A stretch of DNA of 64,000 nt from Arthrobacter sp. UNC362MFTsu5.1. Its GTDB lineage: Bacteria; Actinomycetota; Actinomycetes; Actinomycetales; Micrococcaceae. The translations under genes were made by a program, and so were the position numbers. The stretch spans positions 62,001 through 126,000 of the forward strand of contig NZ_JMLE01000013.1 of the NCBI RefSeq assembly GCF_000685965.1, in the 5' to 3' direction. The notes beneath the pieces were generated by a model that saw only the letters and a program-made list of their open reading frames with translations, was not told the origin of the DNA and searched no databases. Positions 55,037 to 63,355 of this stretch are shown in pieces (within the stretch, counting starts at the first letter, position 1; each line of letters starts with the position of its first letter).

Positions 55037-56329
55037 TCACTGTCCCCAGGCTGTATCCATGGCCTGGAGTACCTGGTCGGCAGTTTTCTGTCCGGTGATG
55101 AGGCCCTGGACGCCGGTGGCGAGGGCGTCATACACGGCGGAGTTGGGCCACTGGCTGTTCGGCAGCGGGCCGTACTTGCCGTCCTTGATCAGATCGCCGA
55201 CGTTCTTGTAGGCGCCGCCGTTGAAGTCATAGCTGTCGAGGCCGGTGACAGGGAGGGCGCCATCGATTTCCGCGAAGGCCTTGGTCTGCTCAGGCTCAGC
55301 CGCCCAGTCGAGGAACGCTTTGGCAGCATCCTTGTTCTTGGACGCTGCGTTGATGGAAAATGCGTAGTTGGCGCTGGCGTAGACGAAGCCTTCGGAGCTC
55401 GCCTCCGCCGGAAGCGCCCGCACATTGAATTCGGAACCGGCAGCTGCGGTCTTCAGCTGCTTCCAGCTCGGGCCGGGGATGAAGCCGGCAACAGAATTTC
55501 CGCTGGCAAGGCCCTTGGTGATGGCGTCGAATCCGGCGCCCGCTGCGCCCTTCTGGAAGCAGCCTGCGTCATTGAGTGCAGTCACTGCCTCCAGCGATGC
55601 CTTCCAGCCGTCCGATCCTGCGAAGGTGGTCTCCTTGGCTGCCCGCTTTTCGTTCCACTTCGGGTCCCCGGCGTAGACGCGGGACGCCGCGAGGGACATC
55701 GCCATCAGGCCGGTGTTGGGAGCGGCGGATCCGGCCAGTGCAATGAACGACTTGCCGGACGACGCGAGCGACTTGCACTGGTCCTCGAGGGCGGCGAAGT
55801 CCGACGGGAAGCCGGACCCACCGGCCGCCGTGGCAGCTGTTTCATTGGCGACCAAACCAACCACGGTGATCTCCGGCGCCTGGCCGTAGACCTTCCCGTC
55901 GGTTCCGAAGAGCGCTTCGCTGCCCTCGGGGACCAGTTCCTTGGCGCTTTCGTCCAAGGCTTCAAGGAAACCTGCCTGAACGAGCGGCAGGATGCTGCGG
56001 CCGGTGCCGGAACCCGGCGAGGTCACCACGACGTCGGACGCGTTTCCGGCTTGGAGCTGGGTGCGAAGGGTCTGGTCGTAGGAGTCATTGGGCTGCGGGT
56101 TGAACGTGATCTTCACGTTGGGATTCGACGCCATGTACTTCTCAGCCAGTACCTGGAACGGGCTCTCGATGGTGTTCGAGGTGGCGAACGACAGGGAGAA
56201 TTCCTGCGCCCCTCCTGCGGGTGAACTGCTGCTGGCGGGGGCCGAGCAGCCTGTGAGGACGAGGGCTGCGATCGTTGGGACGGCGAGGGCGCCGACCTTT
56301 ATGCCCGAGTAGCGACGGTGCTGTGTCAT
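55037..56329 (-). CDS. Carbohydrate ABC transporter substrate-binding lipoprotein
   Basis: Extracellular sugar-binding protein of 430 residues (CUT1 family). Lipobox VLTGC near residue 32, then FSLSFATSNTIESPFQVLAEKYMASNPNVKI typical of family 1 binding proteins. Start at 56329 supported by AAAGG 7 nt upstream; two earlier ATGs are in frame but lack good sites. First gene of the importer operon with two permeases. Given the neighbours, a glycoside rather than a simple sugar is the likely ligand. Confidence 0.92.
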   Translation of the reverse strand: MTQHRRYSGIKVGALAVPTIAALVLTGCSAPASSSSPAGGAQEFSLSFATSNTIESPFQVLAEKYMASNPNVKITFNPQPNDSYDQTLRTQLQAGNASDVVVTSPGSGTGRSILPLVQAGFLEALDESAKELVPEGSEALFGTDGKVYGQAPEITVVGLVANETAATAAGGSGFPSDFAALEDQCKSLASSGKSFIALAGSAAPNTGLMAMSLAASRVYAGDPKWNEKRAAKETTFAGSDGWKASLEAVTALNDAGCFQKGAAGAGFDAITKGLASGNSVAGFIPGPSWKQLKTAAAGSEFNVRALPAEASSEGFVYASANYAFSINAASKNKDAAKAFLDWAAEPEQTKAFAEIDGALPVTGLDSYDFNGGAYKNVGDLIKDGKYGPLPNSQWPNSAVYDALATGVQGLITGQKTADQVLQAMDTAWGQ

Positions 56330-56416
56330 GTCCAGCCTTTCTGACTTCATTGTCGAAGAATTCCGGGAGCCGTGACCCCGGTCACTCATCAGTATGCAGG
56401 AGATGTGTAGAAAAAG

Positions 56417-56447
56417 CACATAAGTCTTGCCGATGACAGACATAAGT
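56417..56447. promoter_or_regulatory. Paired CACATAAGT and GACATAAGT motifs
   Basis: CACATAAGT (56417-56425) and GACATAAGT (56439-56447) are direct repeats 22 bp apart, two helical turns, about 90-120 bp before the binding-protein start. A third, inverted partial copy (TTATGTGC) is at 56487-56494. Confidence 0.65.
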
Positions 56448-56503
56448 TTCACGGGGGTCGGAGCAGTCCTCTTGCATAGAAGAGTGTTATGTGCATCATT
56501 CAA

Positions 56504-56524
56504 TGTATCGATGCCACTGATACA
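56504..56524. promoter_or_regulatory. LysR-type box
   Basis: TGTATC (56504-56509) and GATACA (56519-56524) with a 9-bp spacer; contains the T-N11-A signature of LysR binding sites. It lies 30 bp before the divergent lysR gene and between it and the importer operon. Confidence 0.65.
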
Positions 56525-56553
56525 CTCAGGGAACTTAGTTCACCGTCGAAAGA

Positions 56554-57507
56554 ATGCCCGCCGTGACGAACCACGTCCTGCTTTCCCGGCTAGACCTGAA
56601 CCTGCTGATCTCGCTGGATGCCCTCATCACGGAGCGGAGCGTCACGAGGGCGGCGGAGCGGCTTCATCTGAGCCAGCCGGCCCTCAGCGCCTCCCTTGCG
56701 CGGCTCCGCTCCCATTTCGGGGACCCCATCCTGGCCCGCCGCGGGAATGCCTATGAACTGACGCCGTTCGCCCTGCGGCTGGCGGAGCACACCACTACTG
56801 CACTCGAAGCGGCACGGCGCGTCTTTGAGAGCCAGGCAAGTTGGGAGCCCGCCGAGTCCGAACGGGAGTTTTCCATCTACGGCTCCGATTACGGCTTTAC
56901 GACCATTGGCCGGGTCGCCTCCGAGCTTGCAGCCGAACGCGCACCTGGAGTCAGGTTCCGCTTTATGCTGCACAATCCAATGGTGGTGGAGGATGCAGCC
57001 AACCGCCTTCGCTCCGTGGACGGCATGGTCATTCCGCACGGCTTCCTGACCGGGCTCCCCTACCTGGACCTGTGGAGGGACGGGTGGGTGGCGGTCGTCT
57101 CCACGTCCAATGACGCCGTCGGCGAGCACATCACCATGGAGAACATCGCCGAGCTGCCCTGGGTGATGACCTACCAGACGCGCTCAGCCTCGACGTCGGC
57201 CGAACGCCAGATCATGCAGCTTGGCGTTGAGCCGCGCGTGGACGTGGTGGTGGAAAGTTTCCAGTCCTTGCCGCACTTTGTGGTGGGAACCAACCGGATC
57301 GCCCTCATTCAGGCGGCACTGGTACCGTTCGCGCTGCGCGTCGGCGGCGTGCGGGTCCTGCCGCTGCCCTTCGATGCCACACCGCTGGTCAATGCCTTGT
57401 GGTGGCACCCGGTGCACAACCGCGACTCCGAACACGAGTGGATGCGGGGCCTCTTCAAGGAGGCCGGGGACATCGTGGCAGCGGCCGCAGCCAAGGAAAC
57501 CGGTTAA
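56554..57507 (+). CDS. LysR-family regulator of the C-glycoside locus
   Basis: Regulator of 317 residues. Helix-turn-helix SVTRAAERLHLSQPALSASLARLRSHF, then the effector domain (from about 95, YGSDYGFTTIGRVASEL). NodD/NahR-like branch, similar to the LysR at 36142. Divergent from the ABC importer operon, with a LysR box in between. An aromatic aglycone or glycoside could be its effector. Confidence 0.88.
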   Translation: MPAVTNHVLLSRLDLNLLISLDALITERSVTRAAERLHLSQPALSASLARLRSHFGDPILARRGNAYELTPFALRLAEHTTTALEAARRVFESQASWEPAESEREFSIYGSDYGFTTIGRVASELAAERAPGVRFRFMLHNPMVVEDAANRLRSVDGMVIPHGFLTGLPYLDLWRDGWVAVVSTSNDAVGEHITMENIAELPWVMTYQTRSASTSAERQIMQLGVEPRVDVVVESFQSLPHFVVGTNRIALIQAALVPFALRVGGVRVLPLPFDATPLVNALWWHPVHNRDSEHEWMRGLFKEAGDIVAAAAAKETG

Positions 57508-57564
57508 GCACCTCGATGCCCGCCACAAGAGTGGACGGGCATCGACGCTACTCGGTCATGCAGC

Positions 57565-59043
57565 TCAGGCTGGGGTCAACGCTGCCCGCATGCTCTTACG
57601 GATGAGATCGTGCTGTTTCCGGACCAGCAGCAGCGGGTCCACCTCGCCGAGCTCAGCAAAGGCGTGGCCCTCCCACTCGCTTGACCAGTAGCCGCGGTAC
57701 CCGCCGTCGACGAAAATGCGGACCAGTTCCGGATAGTCAATGGCCGGCTCGTTCCCCTGCTCGTCGATGTCGTAGAACTTCGCGTGCACATGCATGATCT
57801 GCGGCATGATGTCGGCCCAATCCTTCGGGCTGACGTGGCCGTGCATGTTGAACGCCAGGTGTGCGAAGGAACCAAGGCGCGCGGGGTCGAAGTCACGTCC
57901 CCGCAGGTACCCGATGAACTCCTCCTGCCGTGCCCGCATCGGGGCGTCGGTGGCCCAGATGGCCTGCAGCTTCTCAATGGCTTCGTCGTCGAGCCCGGCG
58001 CGGCGGACCGCGCGCAGGAGCGTCGGGGACATGCTGTGCATGGTGGAGGAGAAGTCGGCCACGAACCCCAGCAGCGGTGAGTCCAGCTCCGCGTACACGT
58101 CCCGGACCTTCATGATCTCCGGGGAATTCGGCCCCAGCGGCGCATGGATCTCATACGCGAGCTTGAGTTCCAGGTTCTCGGCGAGCGGCAGGAGCCTGCG
58201 AAGCAGTTCGGGCTTGGCGCTCTGGATCCGGACCAGCGGGAAGCCGAGCTTTTTGGCGCCGTGGAACAGCGTCTCGGTGAACTCGTACTCCTCGTCCGGG
58301 GTCATGTCGCGGTCCCGGCGGCGGCCCATGTCCAGGTTGGCGCCAAAGGAGCTAGCAGTGAAGCCGTGTTTGTCGAAAGCCGCGTGCCAGGAGCGCACGA
58401 AGTCGTCTGTCACGTTCGGATAGGTGGGCAGGACCTGGGATGCCACGATTTCAATGCCGGGGCCGATGCCCAGTTCGGCAACACGGTTCAGCAGACCATC
58501 GAAGTCGTACCAGCCGGCCCGGAACTCGGCACTTGCCGAGTAGAGGGTGAGCCCCAGCGAGAAGGGATCTTCTTCGGCCTTCGGCGGGGCCGGCGTGGCT
58601 GCCGGGGTCAGTTCCGGCGCCCGCGCTGCCCTGTCCGTGACGGCCAGGTCGAGTGTCTGGTCCACGAAGTTGGGGACGTACATGCCGGGGCCGCCGTCCT
58701 GGCCCGGGGCAATCTGCATGTAGGGCAGGCGCAGTTCCCCGATCAGCCGGACCCGGACCCTCTCACCCAGGGAGACAGTGTTATCTCGCCTTGCTATCAG
58801 CAGCGGGTGTTCCTGGAGGTACCAGAGGGTCTGGCTTTGGGCCGGCAGGTCCGCGAGTGCGTAACGGACGCCGCCCAGTTCCAGGAAAAGGTCCTCGGCG
58901 GGGACGTCCTGGCCGTTGACGGTGAGCCGGAGGGTGCTGACCGAAGAGAGCCACAGGCTCCGGTACCACGGGAGTGTCAGGGCCAGGGCAAGGCCTTCGG
59001 GGTGGGTGCGGAGGCTTGAATCGTCAAGGAGTCCGTTGGGCAT
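57565..59043 (-). CDS. Single-chain beta-alpha C-glycoside deglycosidase (fusion)
   Basis: Protein of 492 residues that joins both deglycosidase subunits in one chain. Residues 1-134 are a beta module (LPWYRSLWLSSV at 24-35; LRLPYMQIAPGQDG at 105-118). An Ala/Pro-rich linker follows (about 135-160). Residues 161-492 are the alpha TIM barrel with Glu298 (YEIHAPLGP), Asp330 (FVADFSSTMH), His418/420 (MHVHAKFYDID) and Glu456 (YWSSEWEGHAF). Both halves are closest to module 1 (47661 and 48065), where the gene order is alpha then beta, so the fusion reverses it. All ligands are intact, so it is probably active. Confidence 0.87.
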   Translation of the reverse strand: MPNGLLDDSSLRTHPEGLALALTLPWYRSLWLSSVSTLRLTVNGQDVPAEDLFLELGGVRYALADLPAQSQTLWYLQEHPLLIARRDNTVSLGERVRVRLIGELRLPYMQIAPGQDGGPGMYVPNFVDQTLDLAVTDRAARAPELTPAATPAPPKAEEDPFSLGLTLYSASAEFRAGWYDFDGLLNRVAELGIGPGIEIVASQVLPTYPNVTDDFVRSWHAAFDKHGFTASSFGANLDMGRRRDRDMTPDEEYEFTETLFHGAKKLGFPLVRIQSAKPELLRRLLPLAENLELKLAYEIHAPLGPNSPEIMKVRDVYAELDSPLLGFVADFSSTMHSMSPTLLRAVRRAGLDDEAIEKLQAIWATDAPMRARQEEFIGYLRGRDFDPARLGSFAHLAFNMHGHVSPKDWADIMPQIMHVHAKFYDIDEQGNEPAIDYPELVRIFVDGGYRGYWSSEWEGHAFAELGEVDPLLLVRKQHDLIRKSMRAALTPA

Positions 59044-59074
59044 GGGTGTTCCCTTCGCTGGGAGGTGGGATGGG

Positions 59075-60367
59075 TCAGGTGAGGTCGGACGTGACGCGGC
59101 GGATCAGGGCATGCTGGCGCCGCACCTGTTCGATGGCGCGCCAGGGCTCCCGTTCTCCTTCGTATTCGCTGGACAGGTAGCCGGTGTAGCCGGAGTCCTT
59201 GAGCGCCTTGAGTACGGGCAGCCAGGGAATCTGCTGGTCTTCCAGCTGCTCGTTGATGTCGTGGAACTTGGCTTGGACAAACACCACGTACTGGGCGATG
59301 GCGGCGAAGTCGGCAGGATCGACGCCGATGCCGTCAAGGAAGGCGGGCCGCGTCTCGCGGGCCTCCCCTTTCCGCAGCGGGATCGGCCGGTCCTGGAAGA
59401 TCCCGGTATCGATCAGGAGGCCGAAGTTTTTGGTGCCGGTCCGTTCGATCAGGCCGATGTAGTCATCGACCACAGGGTGCTTGATGGGGGTGGGCGAGTG
59501 AATCTCAGGGCAGATGATGATCCCCAACTGGTGGGCAAGGTCCAGGGAGCGCTCCACGGATTCGGTCCAGATGGGGTCCGGAACCAGGTCGCCGGACACC
59601 ACTCCGATCTTGGGGCGCACGAACCCGAACCCCAGCTGGTTGGCGAGCCTCAGGTCCCGCTGCAGCGCAGCCGCACCCTCGGCGACGGTCATGCTCCGGC
59701 CCGGGTGCAGCCGCGTGTCGATCCAGGAACCATAGTTGGTGGGCTCGAGCGAGTACTTCTCCAGCAGGCTGAACCAGTTATCGGTCCAGCCGGCAGAGGG
59801 TTCCGGATAGTTGGGAATGTGGCCTTCGCCGAGGATTTCGACGCCGGTGGCGCCCACATCTGCAACCGCGGCCAGGGCTGTTTCCAAGTCCATTACCGTG
59901 CCATAGTCGCCCATGAAGCTGTAGAGGGAAACGCCGTACCGGAAGGTGCCCTCGCCGCCTTCCGGCGCCAGCGTCACGTTGCGGCTGACCCGGTGAATGG
60001 TGGGCTGGTGCTCCACCGGAATGTAGGACATCCGCAGCCGCAGCTCGATGGTGATCTGATGGACACCCTGCGGCAGGCCTCCGTCGAACGGAACGGTGAC
60101 CACGGCCGCTTCCTCGAGGGGCCAGCGCACGCCGTCGCTGTCCCAAAGCTGCTGGAGGCTGTAAGTCCGGCCCCCGAAGGTCCAGAGCGGAACGCCCGGG
60201 CCGACGTCGACGACGTTGCCCACCCGAACGGCGATGCCGTCGATGAGGGACGCCGCCATGCCCCGGTAGGAAGGCATCCGGACCCGGAACTGGAAGCCGG
60301 TCACGCGGCCGCCCTCAGTGACATTGCGGAAGCCGACGGACTGGATGAGGTCTCTTTCGAGAAGCAT
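59075..60367 (-). CDS. Second, divergent beta-alpha deglycosidase-like fusion
   Basis: Protein of 430 residues with a beta module (1-about 132; MPSYRGMAASLIDG at 31-44, LRLRMSYIPVEHQ at 109-121) fused with almost no linker to an alpha-type TIM barrel (about 140-430). Glu288 (CPEIHSP), Asp320 (LLIDTGIF) and Glu401 (YLSSEYEGE) are kept, but the HVHAKF segment reads VFVQAKFHDIN, with Gln365 at the usual metal-ligand His. It may use another metal geometry or substrate. It lies 31 nt upstream of the first fusion gene; both should be on one transcript starting near 60400. Confidence 0.78.
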   Translation of the reverse strand: MLLERDLIQSVGFRNVTEGGRVTGFQFRVRMPSYRGMAASLIDGIAVRVGNVVDVGPGVPLWTFGGRTYSLQQLWDSDGVRWPLEEAAVVTVPFDGGLPQGVHQITIELRLRMSYIPVEHQPTIHRVSRNVTLAPEGGEGTFRYGVSLYSFMGDYGTVMDLETALAAVADVGATGVEILGEGHIPNYPEPSAGWTDNWFSLLEKYSLEPTNYGSWIDTRLHPGRSMTVAEGAAALQRDLRLANQLGFGFVRPKIGVVSGDLVPDPIWTESVERSLDLAHQLGIIICPEIHSPTPIKHPVVDDYIGLIERTGTKNFGLLIDTGIFQDRPIPLRKGEARETRPAFLDGIGVDPADFAAIAQYVVFVQAKFHDINEQLEDQQIPWLPVLKALKDSGYTGYLSSEYEGEREPWRAIEQVRRQHALIRRVTSDLT

Positions 60368-60409
60368 CGTTGCTCACTCTCTCTAGGTGCGGAAACCAGA
60401 CTAACAGCA

Positions 60410-60416
60410 TTATGTC
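60410..60416 (-). promoter_or_regulatory. GACATAA motif before the fusion operon
   Basis: TTATGTC on the plus strand (GACATAA on minus), 43 bp before the first start codon of the two-fusion operon; a CCTAAGTTTGCA sequence at 60426-60437 resembles the motif in the other orientation. Confidence 0.5.
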
Positions 60417-60547
60417 GGTTTCATACCTAAGTTTGCAATGATTCTGCCTAACGGCGCCGTGCGGCACCCGGCCCCCTAAAGCCACCCGTGCATTTAAACC
60501 GCAAAAGGCCCTGAGCTGGGGTGACAAACCTCAGATCAGGACCTTCG

Positions 60548-60624
60548 TGGAGCCCCCTGTCGGATTCGAACCGACGACCCCCGCTTTACAAGAGCGGTGC
60601 TCTGGCCAACTGAGCTAAGGAGGC
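60548..60624 (-). tRNA. tRNA-Thr(TGT)
   Basis: Full cloverleaf: acceptor GCCTCCT pairs with AGGGGGC, D-arm AGCTCAGTTGG, anticodon stem CCGCT-CTTGTAA-AGCGG giving anticodon TGT, T-loop GGTTCGAATCC, and an encoded CCA. The 3' end faces the C-glycoside locus. Confidence 0.95.
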
Positions 60625-60723
60625 GTGCCTGCTACTGCCTGACGGATCAGGCGCAACGGGCGGCACTGGATGGAGTGCTAGATAAGGTTAGCCCAAGGAC
60701 GCCCCACTGGTAAAAACGGCAGC

Positions 60724-60755
60724 GGCCCGGTGCCGGATGCTTCCGGAACCGGGCC
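60724..60755 (-). terminator. Terminator of the DsbA-like gene
   Basis: GGCCCGGT (60724-60731) pairs with ACCGGGCC (60748-60755); an inner CCGGA/TCCGG stem continues it. On the minus strand it is followed shortly by TTTTT, as expected for an intrinsic terminator. Confidence 0.8.
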
Positions 60756-60781
60756 ACTGGCCTGATGCGCGAGGGTGGTCG

Positions 60782-61672
60782 TTAGCCCTTGGCGTCCATT
60801 GCGGCCTGAATGAACGGGATCAGGTCGGTATTGGCGGAGTCGCCCTTGCCCCACTGCTTGCCGTCCACGAAGGCCGTCGGAGTGCCGGTCACACCGATGG
60901 CAGCAGCTTCCTGCGTGGCCACCTTTACGTATGGCCGGTACTTCCTCTCTTCCACGCAGGTGTCGATGCTCTTGGCGCCCACGTCTGTGGCCATCTTCTT
61001 CAGATCGTCGTCCGAAAGGCCGGCGCTGCCTTCTGCGGGCTGCTTCTCGAAGAGTGCGTTGACGAAGTCGGAGTACTTTTCGGGCGATTCGTTGACTACG
61101 CAGGCCGCAGCGTTGGCCGCGCGGGAGGAGTAGTTGGTGGTGGACTGCAGGTCCAGGAAGCCCAGCGGCCTGTACTCCAGCGAGATCTTGCCTTCGTTGC
61201 GGAGGCTGGTCAGCTGTTCGTTATAAGTGGTTTCAAACCGCTTGCAGACGGGGCAGATGAAGTCGATATAAACGACCACCTTCACGGGCTTGCCGGCTTC
61301 CGCCTCTGCGCCGGGTGCCTTGACCTCTGCAGGCGGGGTTTCCGGCTTGCTGGGGACATCCTTAACGTTGACCGTGGCGGGATCGGACTTCACTACCTCG
61401 GAGTTTGCCAGCAGCGTCACGCCGCCGTGGATGTTGCCGTTGGCGGGGGTGGGGCCTTCGTCTGCCACGGGAGCGTTGTTCCTGATATTGGAACTGACTA
61501 CCAGTGCAACGATTGCGAGGATGGCCACAACAGCCACCACAATGCCCCAGCCGATGAGGAGCTTATTGCGCTTGTCCTTCTTCAGCTGCGCCTCACGGAT
61601 TTCACGGGCTTTCTCGCGGGCCTCGGCAGTGCGTTCTGCTTTGGACTTGCGGGGTTCGTTTGCGGCGCTCAT
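60782..61672 (-). CDS. DsbA-like membrane-anchored thiol oxidoreductase
   Basis: Protein of 296 residues: a highly charged cytoplasmic N-terminus (1-37), one membrane span (about 38-60), then an extracytoplasmic DsbA/thioredoxin-like domain (from about 130) with the active site FICPVCKRF and the cis-proline loop VTGTPTAFVDG. Likely forms or isomerises disulfides in exported proteins. No partner (VKOR/DsbB) gene is adjacent. Confidence 0.9.
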   Translation of the reverse strand: MSAANEPRKSKAERTAEAREKAREIREAQLKKDKRNKLLIGWGIVVAVVAILAIVALVVSSNIRNNAPVADEGPTPANGNIHGGVTLLANSEVVKSDPATVNVKDVPSKPETPPAEVKAPGAEAEAGKPVKVVVYIDFICPVCKRFETTYNEQLTSLRNEGKISLEYRPLGFLDLQSTTNYSSRAANAAACVVNESPEKYSDFVNALFEKQPAEGSAGLSDDDLKKMATDVGAKSIDTCVEERKYRPYVKVATQEAAAIGVTGTPTAFVDGKQWGKGDSANTDLIPFIQAAMDAKG

Positions 61673-61852
61673 CAGTTCCTCGGGTCGATCGGCCAGGTGC
61701 GGACCACATCAGTGGCAACTTTGTCAGTTTAGGGGAGAAACCTGAGAGCTTGCGCCTTCAAGTTTCCGTCCGTCTGCCCAACGGATGGATAGCACGGAAG
61801 ATTCCAGCCGACTAGGGTTGACTTCGAGCCATTAGCAACCCAAGGGGCACCA

Positions 61853-63355
61853 ATGCACACTACGCACCGTGACAAATCCGAAGCAACAGCTGCAGGAAAA
61901 CCCGCGCACGGCGATGGCCACGAGGCTGCCGCGCTGTATGACTTCATGGTGGTGTCCAACCGGCTCCCGGTTGACCGCTGCGCCCCGGAGGACAGGGGCT
62001 GCGACGGCGGCTGGCGCCGGTCGCCGGGCGGCCTGGTGACCGCCCTGGCTCCGATGATGACCAAGACCGACGGCGCGTGGGTGGGCTGGCACGGCGCCCC
62101 GGACGAGACCGTCAAGCCCTTCAGCCATGGAGGCATGGACCTGGTCCCGGTCCAGCTGAGCACGGACGACGTCGAACTCTTCTATGAGGGCTTTTCCAAC
62201 GCCACGCTCTGGCCGCTGTATCACGACGTGATTGCGCCGCCGGAATTCCACCGGACCTGGTGGGATTCCTACCGGAAGGTCAACCGGCGGTTTGCTGACG
62301 CCGTGGTCCGGCACGCCGACCAGGGAGCCACCGTTTGGGTGCAGGACTACCAGCTGCAGCTGGTACCCAAGATGCTCCGCGAGGCACGCCCGGACCTCAA
62401 GATCGGGTTCTTCAACCACATCCCCTTCCCCCCGCCGGAAATCTTCGCACAGCTCCCGTGGCGCCAGGCCATTATTGACGGCCTCCTCGGGGCCGACCTG
62501 GTGGGCTTCCAGCGCCCCAGCGACGCCGGCAACTTCATGCGTTCAGCCCGCCGCTTCCTCGGCGCCAGCGTCAAGCAGCAGCAGGTGCATGTCAAGGGCC
62601 CGGACGGCGCAACAACCCACATTGCCCGGGCGCAGGCGTTCCCCATCTCCATCGACGTCAAGCAGATCAGCGAACTGGCCCGCCAGCCGGAGATCATCGA
62701 GCGCGCCCACCAGATCCGCCGGGACCTTGGCAATCCGAAGACCATCCTCCTCGGAGTCGACCGCCTCGACTACACCAAGGGCATCCGGCACCGGCTCAAG
62801 GCCTACGAGGAACTGCTGGCCGACGGCAAGGTTACGGTGGAGGACGCGGCCCTGATCCAGGTGGCGAGCCCCAGCCGGGAGCGGGTGGAGCAGTACCGGC
62901 TCCTGCGCGAGGAGGTGGAGGGCACCGTGGGCCACATCAACGGCACCTACGACACCATGCAAAACACGGCGGTCCGCTACCTTCACCACAGCTACCCCAT
63001 CGACGAGATGGTGGCCCTGTACCTGGCGGCCGACGTCATGCTGGTCACGGCACTGCGTGACGGCATGAACCTGGTCGCCAAGGAGTACGTGACCGCCCGC
63101 ACCAACAACGACGGCGCCCTGGTGCTCAGCGAATTCGCCGGCGCCTCGGACCAGCTCAAGCAGGCCCTGCTGATGAACCCGCACGACATCGACGGCCTCA
63201 AGGACACCATCATGCGGGCCGTCAACATGCAACCGGCCGAGGCGGGCCGCCGGATGCGGTCCATGCGCAAGCAGATCCTGGACCACGATGTCGATCACTG
63301 GTCAGCCGATTTCCTTGCAGCGCTCAAAGAGAAAGTGGTCCGTGATGACACCTGA
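61853..63355 (+). CDS. otsA: Trehalose-6-phosphate synthase
   Basis: GT20 retaining glycosyltransferase of 500 residues making trehalose 6-phosphate from a nucleotide-glucose and glucose 6-phosphate. Landmarks: FMVVSNRLPVDR, VWVQDYQLQLVP, GFFNHIPFPPPE, LGVDRLDYTKGI and the C-terminal LRDGMNLVAKEYV donor-binding region. The stop overlaps otsB by 11 nt. Confidence 0.96.
   Translation: MHTTHRDKSEATAAGKPAHGDGHEAAALYDFMVVSNRLPVDRCAPEDRGCDGGWRRSPGGLVTALAPMMTKTDGAWVGWHGAPDETVKPFSHGGMDLVPVQLSTDDVELFYEGFSNATLWPLYHDVIAPPEFHRTWWDSYRKVNRRFADAVVRHADQGATVWVQDYQLQLVPKMLREARPDLKIGFFNHIPFPPPEIFAQLPWRQAIIDGLLGADLVGFQRPSDAGNFMRSARRFLGASVKQQQVHVKGPDGATTHIARAQAFPISIDVKQISELARQPEIIERAHQIRRDLGNPKTILLGVDRLDYTKGIRHRLKAYEELLADGKVTVEDAALIQVASPSRERVEQYRLLREEVEGTVGHINGTYDTMQNTAVRYLHHSYPIDEMVALYLAADVMLVTALRDGMNLVAKEYVTARTNNDGALVLSEFAGASDQLKQALLMNPHDIDGLKDTIMRAVNMQPAEAGRRMRSMRKQILDHDVDHWSADFLAALKEKVVRDDT

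Noticed and set aside
60548..60624. Duplicate of the tRNA 3' end as an attachment site within the window.
   Set aside because: No second copy of the T-arm/acceptor sequence was seen on reading 26-60 kb, and no integrase gene is present.
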